Shown: positions 8,008 to 16,965, counted from the first letter of the stretch. The stretch: 64,000 nucleotides of DNA from Achromobacter sp. RTa (GCF_000757485.1 NZ_JPYO01000027.1:471115-535114); one strand, 5' to 3'. Notes: generated from the sequence alone by a model not told the origin. Numbers and translations are program-made.

Positions 8008-9195
8008 ATGTCGTGCCAAACGATCCTTCCCGAGGTTCGCGACGTGACGCCGTCCATGGTCGCGCTTCGCCAGCATCTGCATGCCCATCCTGAACTGAGC
8101 TACGAAGAGTTCGAAACCAGCCAGCTGGTCGCCGACAAGCTACGCGGCTGGGGTTATGAAGTCCACCACGGACTGGCGGGCACCGGCGTCGTGGCAACGC
8201 TGCGCAAGGGCCGAGGCGGCCGGGTCATCGGCCTGCGCGCGGATATGGACGCGCTGCCGATCGTGGAGGCCAGCAGCTTGCCCTATGCGAGCCGCCATGA
8301 TGGAAAAATGCACGCCTGCGGCCACGACGGACACACAGCGATGCTATTGGCTGCCGGCCAGTGCCTGGCCCAGAGCATCGACTTCGATGGCGCCGTGCGC
8401 CTGATCTTCCAACCCGCCGAAGAAGGATATCTGGGCGCGCGGAAGATGGTCGAAGAGGGCCTGTTCCAGCTGTTCCCCTGTGACGCGGTATTCGCCATGC
8501 ACAACTGGCCGGGGCTGCCGGTGGGCAAGTTCGGCTTCCTGTCGGGGCCGTTCATGGCCTCGGCCGATACCGTGACGATCCGCCTGTATGGCCGTGGCGG
8601 ACACGGCGCCATGCCGCAGGACACGGTGGACCCAGTGGTCGCCGCGGCCTCGCTGATCATGGTGCTGCAGACCGTGGTGGCTCGCAACATGCCTCCTCTC
8701 GATATGGGGGTGGTGGGGGTCGGGTCTATCCATGGCGGCACCAGTTCCACCGTGGTGCCGACCAGCGTGGAACTGGCGGTGACGGTCAGGGCGTTGAAGG
8801 AATCCACCCGCCGGCTCTTGTTGCAGCGTATCGAAGCGTTGACCCATGCCCAGGCCGAGGCCTTCGGAGCGACGGCGGACGTATCGGTCAGCGCCAATGC
8901 GTTTCCGGTGCTCTACAACCACCCGCGGGAAACGGCGTTGGCCCGCGAGGTAGCCCTCGAGTGGCTGGGTGAGGATGGACTGGTCGCCGATATGCAGCCG
9001 ATGACCTGTAGCGAAGACTTCTCCTTCATGCTGCAGGCCTGCCCCGGCAGCTACCTGATCATGGGTAACGGCGAGGGAGCCGAGGGCGGCTGCCTGTTGC
9101 ACAACCCCGCCTATGACTTCAATGACGCCTCCCTGCCCTATGGAGCCAGCTACTGGGTGAAGCTGGTGAGCGCGTTTCTCAAGCCCGCCGGCTGA
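8008..9195 (+). CDS. M20-family amidohydrolase (hippurate hydrolase/aminoacylase-like)
   Basis: 395 aa, the usual family length. Metal site: D81 in RADMDALP, C104 and H106 in MHACGHDGH, E138-E139 in PAEEG, H165 in AMHNWPG, and a C-terminal LLHNPAYDFND. A central dimerisation domain starts near residue 180. GAGGAG lies just before the ATG. These enzymes cleave N-acyl or N-carbamoyl amino acids, releasing a carboxylate and an amino acid. It follows the dioxygenase gene by 85 bp and is probably co-transcribed. Confidence 0.9.
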   Translation: MSCQTILPEVRDVTPSMVALRQHLHAHPELSYEEFETSQLVADKLRGWGYEVHHGLAGTGVVATLRKGRGGRVIGLRADMDALPIVEASSLPYASRHDGKMHACGHDGHTAMLLAAGQCLAQSIDFDGAVRLIFQPAEEGYLGARKMVEEGLFQLFPCDAVFAMHNWPGLPVGKFGFLSGPFMASADTVTIRLYGRGGHGAMPQDTVDPVVAAASLIMVLQTVVARNMPPLDMGVVGVGSIHGGTSSTVVPTSVELAVTVRALKESTRRLLLQRIEALTHAQAEAFGATADVSVSANAFPVLYNHPRETALAREVALEWLGEDGLVADMQPMTCSEDFSFMLQACPGSYLIMGNGEGAEGGCLLHNPAYDFNDASLPYGASYWVKLVSAFLKPAG

Positions 9196-9278
9196 TTCCT
9201 CGCCGCCGCAGTTCGTTCCGGCCGGCCCAGTCCAGGCCCGGCCGCTGGTAGACGCGCATCCCTAGTCAGGAGAATGTC

Positions 9279-10622
9279 ATGGCCGCGATTTCCGAAGTCC
9301 TCGCACCGCTTGCGGAGACGAATATGCAGGTTTCCCGCCGCCGGGTGATTGCCGGCACCACCATCGGCAATGCCCTGGAGTTTTTCGACTTCACCGTTTT
9401 CAGTTTTCTGATGCTGTTCATCGGCCCATTGTTTTTCCCCGAGGCGTCCGCTTACGGCCAACTGCTCCTGACCACCGCGACCTTCGGTGTGGGATTCCTG
9501 ATGCGCCCGGTCGGCGCGCTGCTCATCGGCTCCTACGCCGACCGCTTTGGCCGGAGGTCGGCGATGACCCTGACCCTGTTCCTGATGGGACTGGGTTGCG
9601 GCATGATGGCCTTGACGCCGACCTACGGACAGATCGGCGTCATTGCGCCCGTGGTCATCGTATTGGCTCGCCTGATCCAAGGCTTCGCCGCCGGCGGCGA
9701 GGTCGGAGCCGCCACCACCCTTCTCGTCGAACATGCGCCGCCATCGCAGCGGGGCTACTACGCCAGTTGGCAATTCGGCAGTCAGTCGCTGGGGGTATTC
9801 CTCGGCGCGATCATGGTTGCGGCATTGGTGGCGGGGCTGGACGGCCAGGCGATGAACGAGTGGGGCTGGCGAGTGCCATTTTTCATCGGCATGCTTACCG
9901 CTCCCGTCGGCTGGTATATCCGCCGCCACCTGGAAGACACGCTGGTGACGGGCCTGCCGGCGTCCCTCAGCCGGCAGGCCAAGGAACGGGCGGCCCGCAG
10001 CAGCCCCCTGCGGGAGCTCTTCGGCCGCCACAAGCTGACGTTGCTCAAGAGCGTGCTGCTGATGCTGGGCGCCATGGTGTCGACGCAGATCATTGCCTTC
10101 TATATGCCGTCCTATGCGGCCCGGGTGCTGGGTTTGCCCACCACGTCCAGCCTGCTGGCCAGCGTAGTGGTTGGGGTCGTCTGCTTCCTGTTGTCGCCGC
10201 TGGTGGGCTGGCTCGCCGATTGCTACGGACGCAAGCGGGTGATCTTCTGTTCGCGCCTGCTGACCCTGGCGGTGATCGTGCCCTGCTTCCAATGGTTGAA
10301 CGCCGCCCCCACGCTCGCCAACCTGCTGCTGCTCATCGGCTTGCTGTCGGTGCTACTGACGCTGCAGACGGTTCCCGGCATCACCATGCTGCCGGAGATG
10401 TTCCCCAAATCGGTACGTACCAGCGGCATGGCCGCGGCCTATGGAATCGGAGTTTCCGTGTTCGGCGGCTTTGCCCAGTTCTTTGTCACCTGGCTATTGC
10501 AGGTGACGGGGCAGCCCTTGGCGCCCGCCTGGTACATGATGGCGACGGTCGCCTTGTCCACGCTGGTCCTGCTGTGGATACGCGACCGGACCGGCGAAGA
10601 TATCGACCAGCCGCCGCGTTGA
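9279..10622 (+). CDS. MFS transporter, metabolite:H+ symporter (KgtP/ProP-like)
   Basis: 447 aa, 12 predicted membrane helices. The family signatures are visible: GNALEFFDFTVFSFL in helix 1, the loop 2-3 motif GSYADRFGRR near residue 87, and GFAAGGEVGAATTLLVEH in helix 4-5. AGGAG precedes the ATG. Relatives import citrate, 2-oxoglutarate, shikimate or betaine. As the third gene of the LysR-flanked cluster it probably imports the compound degraded by the two upstream enzymes. Confidence 0.9.
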   Translation: MAAISEVLAPLAETNMQVSRRRVIAGTTIGNALEFFDFTVFSFLMLFIGPLFFPEASAYGQLLLTTATFGVGFLMRPVGALLIGSYADRFGRRSAMTLTLFLMGLGCGMMALTPTYGQIGVIAPVVIVLARLIQGFAAGGEVGAATTLLVEHAPPSQRGYYASWQFGSQSLGVFLGAIMVAALVAGLDGQAMNEWGWRVPFFIGMLTAPVGWYIRRHLEDTLVTGLPASLSRQAKERAARSSPLRELFGRHKLTLLKSVLLMLGAMVSTQIIAFYMPSYAARVLGLPTTSSLLASVVVGVVCFLLSPLVGWLADCYGRKRVIFCSRLLTLAVIVPCFQWLNAAPTLANLLLLIGLLSVLLTLQTVPGITMLPEMFPKSVRTSGMAAAYGIGVSVFGGFAQFFVTWLLQVTGQPLAPAWYMMATVALSTLVLLWIRDRTGEDIDQPPR

Positions 10623-10784
10623 GCCCGGCAGGATAATCCACGGCGACGGAGTGGGTAAGCCGGAGGCGGGATTGGTCAGGCCTGCCCCGTCGCCAGCGGC
10701 TTACTTGCAACAACGGTCCAACGCTACGTTCACGCACATGGGTTAACCTTCTGGTTGCACAAATCAGAGGTGTTGGAACGAACA

Positions 10785-11378
10785 ATGGGTTTTGAAAAAC
10801 TTGCCGACCTGCGAGACCAGCTTCGGGCGCAAGCTCAGCAAGCGGCGCCCGCCCAACCGAAAGCGGCAGGCCAGACAAAGAAACGGGACTCCGGAAAGCA
10901 ACGGGACTCCGGCAAACAGCGGGAATCCGCAAGAAAGCAGGAACCCGCCAAGAAGCGCGAGCCCGTCGATCCGACGGTCGAAGCGATCTGGCGCCTGCAG
11001 AAGCAGTTTCCGCTGGCTTTCCCCAAGAATCCCGCGCCCAAGGTGCCTCTCAAGGAAGGCATCCTCGCGGATGCCGCCCAGCATCTCGAAGCGCTGGCCA
11101 TGACGGAAGAACAGCTGAAGCAGGCGATTGCCGAATGGTGCAAGGGAAGCCGCTACTGGGCCTGCCTGACGGAAGATGCGCCCCGCATCGACCTGCAAGG
11201 GCAGCCCGTGGGCAAGGTGACCGCACAGCAAGCGGCGTATGCGCGGCGCCAGGCCAGCCGCCGGCCCGGCGCCAAGGCTCGCCCCGCGAAAAAAGCGGCA
11301 GCCCCGCAAGCCCAGGCCGCAGCCCCGCAGTCCTCCGAGACGGAACCCGCCGCGGCGCAGGCCGCCGAAACGCCCTGA
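10785..11378 (+). CDS. ProQ/FinO-family RNA-binding protein
   Basis: 197 aa. A short N-terminal helix (MGFEKLADLRDQLRAQ) is followed by a Lys/Arg/Ser/Gln-rich linker with direct repeats (RDSGKQ twice, then RESARKQ). The ProQ/FinO domain spans about residues 62-155 (IWRLQKQFPLAFP, CKGSRYWACL), and the tail is Ala/Lys rich. Proteins of this family bind structured RNAs, protect 3' ends and help sRNA-mRNA pairing. I use the Met at 10785 because MGFEKL resembles the start of betaproteobacterial relatives; an upstream in-frame ATG at 10755 has no better ribosome site. Monocistronic, ending in a strong terminator. Confidence 0.88.
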   Translation: MGFEKLADLRDQLRAQAQQAAPAQPKAAGQTKKRDSGKQRDSGKQRESARKQEPAKKREPVDPTVEAIWRLQKQFPLAFPKNPAPKVPLKEGILADAAQHLEALAMTEEQLKQAIAEWCKGSRYWACLTEDAPRIDLQGQPVGKVTAQQAAYARRQASRRPGAKARPAKKAAAPQAQAAAPQSSETEPAAAQAAETP

Positions 11379-11402
11379 TTCCGGGGCGCGAGGACCCACA
11401 CT

Positions 11403-11436
11403 GCGCCCGCGCACAAGCTGCGCGGGCGCTTTTTTT
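11403..11436 (+). terminator. Intrinsic terminator of the ProQ/FinO gene
   Basis: Ten-bp perfect GC stem (11403-11412 with 11420-11429), 7-base loop, then seven T residues. Confidence 0.92.
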
Positions 11437-11558
11437 CTTGGGCGGCCTTGGCCTGGCCACACAAGTCAGAAATTCTGTGTATAATCGCTGTCTTTGGTGG
11501 ACACGGCCTTCTGAAAGAAATTTCGGGAATCGCACCAAATAATGCATGCAATGCATAC

Positions 11559-11634
11559 GCGGGAGTAGCTCAGTTGGTAGAGCGCAACCTTGCCAAGGTT
11601 GAGGTCGCGAGTTCGAGACTCGTCTCCCGCTCCA
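11559..11634 (+). tRNA. tRNA-Gly (GCC), second identical copy
   Basis: Sequence-identical to the gene at 5859, including the encoded CCA. TATAAT at 11480-11485 is a good -10 element upstream. A dyad made of ATGCAT units lies just before the gene. Confidence 0.97.
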
Positions 11635-11639
11635 AATAC

Positions 11640-11676
11640 AAAAGGAAGCAACGGCCAACACCGCGCTTCCTTTTTT
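11640..11676 (+). terminator. Hairpin and T-run between tRNA-Gly and tRNA-Cys
   Basis: Stem AAAAGGAAGC/GCTTCCTTTT (11640-11649, 11665-11674) followed by further T residues. It has the form of an intrinsic terminator but ends only about 11 bases before tRNA-Cys, leaving no room for a separate promoter. Confidence 0.65.
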
Positions 11677-11687
11677 CTTGAAATGCT

Positions 11688-11761
11688 GGCGCAATGGCAG
11701 AGTGGTTATGCAGCGGATTGCAAATCCGTGTACGTCGGTTCGATTCCGGCTTGCGCCTCCA
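11688..11761 (+). tRNA. tRNA-Cys (GCA)
   Basis: 74 nt with encoded CCA. Acceptor GGCGCAA pairs with TTGCGCC. Anticodon loop TTGCAAA carries GCA at 11720-11722; T-loop is GGTTCGATTCC. Cloverleaf complete. Confidence 0.96.
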
Positions 11762-11851
11762 GCAACTCCCCCTGCATCTCGTTACCCTTCCCTACGCTCC
11801 GACAATCGAATGATTGCTATGGTGACGCCGTTTTCAATTGACGACGGTCCT

Positions 11852-12175
11852 ATGCGCATCCTTTCGAATTCCCGCCCTCGCACCCCTTCTTCGTTGCTGG
11901 CCCTGTCTGCCGCGGCGCTATTCGCGTTGGCGCCTCTTGCCGCGCAGGCCGATTCGGACAAGCATCGCCATCGGCACGGCCGCGAGTACAAAGAGCAATA
12001 CTGGGACGGCGCCTGTAAAGTCGAACGCAAGTGGAAGCGCAACGGCGACTACCACGAAAAGCGCAAGTGCCGGGATGATTACCGCTACGGCTATGCGCCA
12101 CAGCCGGTCGTGGTTCCCGCGATGCCAGCGCCCGCCATCGTCATCAATCCGCCCCCCATCGTCATTCGTCCCTGA
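11852..12175 (+). CDS. Small secreted basic protein of unknown function
   Basis: 107 aa. A clear Sec signal peptide (LLALSAAALFALAPLAAQA, cleavage before DSDK) leads a mature part very rich in His, Lys, Arg and Tyr, with two Cys (GACKVER, KRKCRDD) that could form a disulfide. It ends in a Pro/Ile/Val segment. I recognise no domain. The Met at 11852 puts the hydrophobic core at a normal distance; an in-frame ATG at 11819 would add 11 residues. The next gene starts 2 bases after the stop, so the two may be co-transcribed. Confidence 0.7.
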   Translation: MRILSNSRPRTPSSLLALSAAALFALAPLAAQADSDKHRHRHGREYKEQYWDGACKVERKWKRNGDYHEKRKCRDDYRYGYAPQPVVVPAMPAPAIVINPPPIVIRP

Positions 12176-12177
12176 AC

Positions 12178-12777
12178 ATGGACCAATCGGTGAAAGACGC
12201 CCTTGCCCGCTGGCCCGACGTGCCCGCGGTCTACGGCTGGCTATCCCTGGATGCCAGGGGCCGCTGGCGCCTGCATCCGCAGGGCCAGTCCGCTCAAGGC
12301 GGGCCGGGCGAGTCGATCACCAACAGCCAGATCCTGGAATTCATCAACCGCAACTACGAACACGACGAGGCGGGCCGCTGGTATTTCCAGAACGGCCCCC
12401 AGCGCGTGTTCCTGCGTCTGGATGCAGCTCCCTACACGCTGCGCCTGAGCGACGACAATCGCGGCCTGCTGACCCACACGAACGCCTCGGTCGAAACGAT
12501 CGACGCCTGGAGGCTGGACGATGCCGGCCGCCTGTACGCGGCGACGCCGATGGGCGCCGGCATCGTGCTGGACCGCGACCTGCCCCAGCTCCTGGAGATG
12601 CTGGTCACGGACGGCGGCGAGCCGCTGCTGGATGCGCTGGCGGGCCTTGCGCCCGGCCACACGATCCGGGTGGCGTTCCCGGGCTCGTATCCGGCGGCGC
12701 CCCTGTCCACGATCGCGCAAGAGAACGTCGCGCGGGAACTGGGTTTCGACCCCGCCCCCACGCCTCAAGCGGCCTGA
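12178..12777 (+). CDS. Conserved hypothetical protein
   Basis: 199 aa, cytoplasmic, no signal or membrane segment. The sequence has WPDVPAVYGWLSLDARGRWRL at the start and ITNSQILEFINRNYEHDE, then GRWYFQNGPQRVFLRLD. That is a compact mixed alpha/beta pattern typical of small DUF families in Burkholderiales. I do not recognise a catalytic motif. It begins 2 bases after the preceding stop, so translational coupling is likely. No function can be proposed. Confidence 0.75.
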   Translation: MDQSVKDALARWPDVPAVYGWLSLDARGRWRLHPQGQSAQGGPGESITNSQILEFINRNYEHDEAGRWYFQNGPQRVFLRLDAAPYTLRLSDDNRGLLTHTNASVETIDAWRLDDAGRLYAATPMGAGIVLDRDLPQLLEMLVTDGGEPLLDALAGLAPGHTIRVAFPGSYPAAPLSTIAQENVARELGFDPAPTPQAA

Positions 12778-12795
12778 GCCGCATTCATCCAAGCC

Positions 12796-13260
12796 TCAGA
12801 ACATGCCGTTGGAATTGGCGGCTTGCTCGGGGATGGGCTGCACCGCATCCCAATGCTCGACGATCTTGCCCTGCTCCAGGCGAAAGATATCGATGATGGC
12901 GCTGCCGCGCGCGCCGGGCTCGCGCACGGCATGCACATGCAGGATCACGTAGTCTCCATCCGTGAAGACTCGCTTGATCTCACTGTGCGACTTTGGAAAC
13001 TTGTCGCGCAGGAAGGCGATGAACTTTCGGAAGCCCTCCGGCCCGTCCGCGGCGCTCGGGTTGTGCTGCACGTAGCGGTCGCCCACGTACTTCAGGGCGG
13101 CATCCGCGTCCTTCTGGTTCAGCCCCTTCTCGTAAAAGGCCAGCACGGCCGCCTTGTTGGCGGCCTCCTGCTCGGCGGACGCATGGGCGGCAGGCGACAA
13201 GGCAACGGCCAGCAGCGCCATGCCGGCGGCGCGCTTGAAAAACAACGTGGGCAAGAACAT
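12796..13260 (-). CDS. Secreted SnoaL/NTF2-like protein
   Basis: 154 aa. N-terminal signal peptide (GMALLAVALSPAAHA), then an NTF2-like cone fold: AVLAFYEKGLNQKD, YVQHNPSAADGPEGF, and a final strand IDIFRLEQGKIVEHWDAVQPIPE. This is the SnoaL-like/polyketide-cyclase type; many members bind or isomerise small hydrophobic molecules, but others are non-enzymatic. It is convergent with the previous gene and 100 bp downstream of a DoxX gene on the same strand, so the two may share a transcript. Confidence 0.85.
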   Translation of the reverse strand: MFLPTLFFKRAAGMALLAVALSPAAHASAEQEAANKAAVLAFYEKGLNQKDADAALKYVGDRYVQHNPSAADGPEGFRKFIAFLRDKFPKSHSEIKRVFTDGDYVILHVHAVREPGARGSAIIDIFRLEQGKIVEHWDAVQPIPEQAANSNGMF

Positions 13261-13360
13261 GGAAACTCCGGAAATTGAACAAGGGCGGCCGCGCCATTCT
13301 AGGGCCCTGCCGCCCCGCCAGCCACGTCCGTTTCAGTAGACAGTCTGGTGCTTGCAGCGT

Positions 13361-13762
13361 TCAGCCGCGGCCGCTTTTCACGAGCGCGAACTTGCCGTCG
13401 CCGAGCAGCGCCAGCACGGCGGCCGCCACGGCGAGGAAGATGGGATATTCCCAGCCGCCGCCCGGGTTGCCGAAGCCCCAGCCATTGCCAAAGTGCACGG
13501 TCGACGCCACGAACAACTGCACAACCGCGATGGCGGCGACCCAGCGTGGCACGATGCCCAGGATCAGCATCGCGCCCGCGCCGATTTCGAAGAAGGTCAC
13601 CGGATACGCCAGCCAGCCGGCAAAGCCGATCTTGGCGAAAAACTGCGCGGTGCCCGGCAGCGTGAAGACCAGCAGCTTGGTCAGGCCATGAGCCAAGAAC
13701 ATGACGCCGAGCGCCACGCGCAGCAGCAGCGCGGCATAAGGCGCGGTACGGGTATCAACCAT
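13361..13762 (-). CDS. DoxX-family membrane protein
   Basis: 133 aa with four hydrophobic helices. DoxX signatures are LLRVALGVMFLAHGLTKL in helix 1 and GWLAYPVTFFEIGAGAMLILG in helix 2-3. The gene starts at MVDTRTAPYA with AAGGAGAG upstream; the longer open frame is unsupported. DoxX proteins are small inner-membrane proteins connected with thiol or sulfur redox balance and with oxidative stress. It is divergently arranged with a LysR gene (129 bp apart), which suggests control by that regulator. Confidence 0.9.
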   Translation of the reverse strand: MVDTRTAPYAALLLRVALGVMFLAHGLTKLLVFTLPGTAQFFAKIGFAGWLAYPVTFFEIGAGAMLILGIVPRWVAAIAVVQLFVASTVHFGNGWGFGNPGGGWEYPIFLAVAAAVLALLGDGKFALVKSGRG

Positions 13763-13867
13763 TGCACTCTCCTTGAGCGGTGGGGAATCGCCCAGGACGG
13801 GAAGATTCTTCAGGAACGCTATTCTTGCGATTCCAAAAACAAAGATAAACATGCAGAATTGCAAATT

Positions 13868-13890
13868 ATTGTTCCCCGATAGGAAACAAT
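13868..13890. promoter_or_regulatory. Inverted repeat between doxX and its divergent LysR gene
   Basis: ATTGTT (13868-13873) and AACAAT (13885-13890) with CC/GG extensions form an imperfect dyad of the T-N11-A type bound by LysR proteins. It overlaps the Shine-Dalgarno sequence of the LysR gene, a place suited to autorepression. Confidence 0.5.
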
Positions 13891-13891
13891 C

Positions 13892-14824
13892 TTGGACACG
13901 CATACTGCCATGCTGACCTTTGCCAAGGTGGTGGAGCTGGGCTCGTTCGCGGCGGCAGCCGACAAGATGGGCCAGGCCCGTTCCGTGGTCACGCGCCAGA
14001 TCGCCTACCTGGAGCAGAAGTACGGCGTGCGCCTGCTGAACCGCACCACGCGCAAGCTGAGCATGACCGACGCCGGGCGAGCCTTCTACGAACGCGTGCG
14101 GCCCATTCTTGCCGAGGTGGCGGACCTGGAGCTGTCGCTGCAGGCCGAAGGGCAACGGCCCAGCGGCCGCCTGCGGGTGAGCGCGCCGGTGTCGTTCGGC
14201 ATCCTGCACCTGGGCCCCGCCATCGCCGAATACCTGCTGCGCTATCCCGACGTGGTCATCGACCTCGACCTCAACGACCGCGTGGTGGATCTGGTGGAAG
14301 ATGGATTCGACGTGGCGGTGCGCATCGGCCCGCTGCTCGATTCATCGCTGGTCGCACGGCCGCTGGCACCCCAGCAATTGCGGGTTTGCGCGGCTCCGTC
14401 CTATCTGGCGCGCCACGGCACGCCCCGCAAGCCGGAGGAGCTCAAGCAGCATCGCTGCCTGCATTACGCCTATGCCAGCACCGGCAACGAATGGCATTTC
14501 GAGAAAGACGGGGTGACCCACCTGGTGCGCGTGAACGCCGCGCTGCGCGCCAATAACGGCGACGTCCTGCGCACGGCCGCCCTGGCCGGGCACGGCATCA
14601 TCCTGCAGCCCGAATTCCTGGTGGGCGACGATATCCGCGCCGGACGGCTGGTCACCCTGCTGGCCGACTATGCGCACACCCCTATTTCCATGTACGCGAT
14701 CTACCCCCACCGGCGCTTCCTGTCGCCCAAGGTGCGCTCCTTCGTCGAACACCTGGAGGATCGTTTCGGCGCTCCGTCCCCGCCCGCCACGGGCCGGCGC
14801 GCCAGTCCTCGCCGCAGCCGTTAG
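13892..14824 (+). CDS. LysR-family regulator (CrgA/DsdC-like subgroup)
   Basis: 310 aa. It begins MDTHTAMLTFAKVVELGSF, the standard layout of the subgroup. The HTH is at about 18-40 (FAAAADKMGQARSVVTRQI), followed by LEQKYGVRLLNRTTRKLSMTDAG and an effector domain. The start is a TTG at 13892, supported by AGGAA 7 bases upstream; the next ATG (13910) would cut into the conserved helix. Likely controls the divergent doxX gene and itself. The effector is unknown. Confidence 0.9.
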   Translation: MDTHTAMLTFAKVVELGSFAAAADKMGQARSVVTRQIAYLEQKYGVRLLNRTTRKLSMTDAGRAFYERVRPILAEVADLELSLQAEGQRPSGRLRVSAPVSFGILHLGPAIAEYLLRYPDVVIDLDLNDRVVDLVEDGFDVAVRIGPLLDSSLVARPLAPQQLRVCAAPSYLARHGTPRKPEELKQHRCLHYAYASTGNEWHFEKDGVTHLVRVNAALRANNGDVLRTAALAGHGIILQPEFLVGDDIRAGRLVTLLADYAHTPISMYAIYPHRRFLSPKVRSFVEHLEDRFGAPSPPATGRRASPRRSR

Positions 14825-14834
14825 AATCGTACCC

Positions 14835-15416
14835 ATGACCGCAAAATCGCCCATCGAATATTTCCCCGCGCCGCGCCGTTCGCACTTCTGCAGCCAATGC
14901 GGCTCGCCCGTCAATCGGCGGGTCCCCGAGGGCGACAACCGCGAACGCGACATCTGCGATCACTGCGGCGCCATCCATTACCAGAACCCCCGCCTGGTGG
15001 TCGGCACCGTGCCGGTCTGGGAGAACCGCGTGCTGCTCTGCCGGCGCGCGATCGAACCGCGCTACAACACCTGGACACTGCCCGCCGGCTTCATGGAGCT
15101 GGGCGAAAGCACCGCGCAAGGCGCTGCCCGCGAAACACTCGAGGAAGCCGGCGCGCGCATCCAGCTCGGCGATCTCTACACCATCATCGACCTGCCCCAG
15201 ATCGACCAGGTGCATGTCTTCTACCTGGCGCAATCGGTGTCTCCCGACCTGGATCCGGGCCCCGAAAGCCTGGAGGCCCGCTATTACGAGGAATCCGAGA
15301 TTCCCTGGGACGACCTGGCGTTCCGCACCGTGGCCACGACGCTGCGCCACTATTTCGACGACCGCAAGCTTGGCGTGTTCGCCCCTCATCACTACACCCT
15401 AGAATCCCACCGTTGA
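14835..15416 (+). CDS. NUDIX hydrolase with N-terminal zinc ribbon
   Basis: 193 aa. Two CxxC knuckles (CSQC, CDHC; residues about 18-45) form a zinc ribbon. The complete Nudix box follows at about 95-117 ([17 protein letters not shown]). This architecture is found in NADH pyrophosphatase-like and ADP-ribose pyrophosphatase-like proteins that clean up nucleoside diphosphate derivatives. The stop overlaps the TTG start of aat (TTGA), giving translational coupling. Confidence 0.9.
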   Translation: MTAKSPIEYFPAPRRSHFCSQCGSPVNRRVPEGDNRERDICDHCGAIHYQNPRLVVGTVPVWENRVLLCRRAIEPRYNTWTLPAGFMELGESTAQGAARETLEEAGARIQLGDLYTIIDLPQIDQVHVFYLAQSVSPDLDPGPESLEARYYEESEIPWDDLAFRTVATTLRHYFDDRKLGVFAPHHYTLESHR

Positions 15417-16186
15417 AGCTGCCCTGGCTTGCCGTCGACACGCCGTTCCCGCCAGCCGAGTTCGCGCTGACGGATCCCGACGGCCTGCTGGCGGCCGGCG
15501 CGGACCTCTCCATCCCCCGGCTCATCCAGGCCTATTCCAACGGCATCTTCCCTTGGTATTCTGAAGGCGAGCCCATCCTGTGGTGGAGTCCCGACCCCCG
15601 CATGGTGCTGGCCGTCCAGGACTTCTCGCCTTCGCACTCCCTGCGCAAGCTGCTGCGGCAGACCGCCAGCCAGGAACTCGCGGACGAGCCGCGCGTCCAG
15701 GTGCGCGTGGACACCGCTTTCGCACAGGTGATGGCCGAATGCGCCGCGCCCCGCGACGGACAGCCCGGCACGTGGATCACGGGCGCCATGCAGCAGGCCT
15801 ATTGCGCCTGGCACGAGGCCGGCTACGTGCACAGCATCGAAACCTGGATCGACGGCGAACTGGCCGGCGGCCTCTACGGCATCAGCCTGGGCCGGATGTT
15901 CTTCGGCGAATCCATGTTCACCCGCGCTCCCAACGCCTCCAAGATCGCGCTGGCCTACCTGGTGCGCTATCTGGCGGCGCAGGGGGTGGAACGCATCGAC
16001 TGCCAGCAGCAGACGCGCCACCTGGCGAGCCTGGGTGCCCGCCCCATTTCGCGCGCCGCCTTCCTCCAGCACGTCCGCGGGGCCACGGCGCTGGCCGCCG
16101 TTCCCTGGTCGCGCGGCATGTTGGACAGCGCCGGGCGCCTGCATCCGCAGGCCGCGCCCGGCGCCGGGTTAGGCGTTAATATGTAG
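15413..16186 (+). CDS. aat: Leucyl/phenylalanyl-tRNA--protein transferase
   Basis: 257 aa. Signatures: [49 protein letters not shown], and [18 protein letters not shown] with the catalytic GES/MFS region. It transfers Leu or Phe from tRNA to proteins with N-terminal Lys or Arg, marking them for ClpS/ClpAP. The frame has no ATG near the domain start; the TTG at 15413 overlaps the preceding TGA and gives the expected N-terminus. It stands beside bpt, the second N-end-rule transferase. Confidence 0.95.
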   Translation: MKLPWLAVDTPFPPAEFALTDPDGLLAAGADLSIPRLIQAYSNGIFPWYSEGEPILWWSPDPRMVLAVQDFSPSHSLRKLLRQTASQELADEPRVQVRVDTAFAQVMAECAAPRDGQPGTWITGAMQQAYCAWHEAGYVHSIETWIDGELAGGLYGISLGRMFFGESMFTRAPNASKIALAYLVRYLAAQGVERIDCQQQTRHLASLGARPISRAAFLQHVRGATALAAVPWSRGMLDSAGRLHPQAAPGAGLGVNM

Positions 16187-16227
16187 CCATCCCGCCACGG
16201 ATCTGCCGCCGTCTTCCGGGATCGCCC

Positions 16228-16965
16228 ATGAGCCAGCTCAAAGAACTCCCCTTCTCCACCCTACAGTTCTACGCAACCGCTCCCTACCCTTGCAGCTACC
16301 TGCCGGGTCGCCAGGCCCGGTCACAGGTCGCCGCGCCCGGCCACCTGATCAACGCGGGCACATATTCCCAGCTGGTGGAACAAGGCTTCCGCCGCAGCGG
16401 GCTCTTCACCTACCGCCCTCATTGCGACAACTGCCACGCCTGTATCCCGGTGCGCGTGGACGCGGCGGGCTTCGCCCCCAACCGCAGCCAACGGCGCGCC
16501 TGGCGTACGCACCAGGACTTGCAATCTTTCGTGGCGGAGCTGGCCTGGTCCCCAGAGCACTACCGGCTCTACACGCGCTACCAGCAGGGCCGCCATCCGG
16601 GCGGCGGCATGGACGAAGACAGCCGCACCCAGTACGCGCAATTCCTGCTTACCAGCCGGGTCAACACCCGGCTCGTGGAGTTCCGCGATCCCGAAGGGGT
16701 CCTGGTCATGGTGTCCATCATCGACGTGCTGGACGACGGCCTGTCCTCGGTCTACACGTTCTATGACCCCGATCTTCCCGGCAGCCTGGGCACCTACAGC
16801 ATCCTGTGGCAGGTCGAGCAGTGCCGCACCCTGAACCTGCCCTGGCTGTATCTGGGCTACTGGATCGCGGACAGCCGCAAGATGTCCTACAAGTCGAGCT
16901 TCCACCCCGCCCAGTTCCTGGTCGACGGCGCCTGGCGCGACCAGCCCGCGCCTCCGTCCGCCTGA
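16228..16965 (+). CDS. bpt: Aspartate/glutamate leucyltransferase (bacterial N-end rule)
   Basis: 245 aa, normal length. ATE/Bpt motifs: [42 protein letters not shown] (the Cys cluster) and [18 protein letters not shown] near the C-terminus. It adds Leu to N-terminal Asp or Glu, complementing Aat. Separated from aat by 41 bp, same strand. Confidence 0.95.
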   Translation: MSQLKELPFSTLQFYATAPYPCSYLPGRQARSQVAAPGHLINAGTYSQLVEQGFRRSGLFTYRPHCDNCHACIPVRVDAAGFAPNRSQRRAWRTHQDLQSFVAELAWSPEHYRLYTRYQQGRHPGGGMDEDSRTQYAQFLLTSRVNTRLVEFRDPEGVLVMVSIIDVLDDGLSSVYTFYDPDLPGSLGTYSILWQVEQCRTLNLPWLYLGYWIADSRKMSYKSSFHPAQFLVDGAWRDQPAPPSA

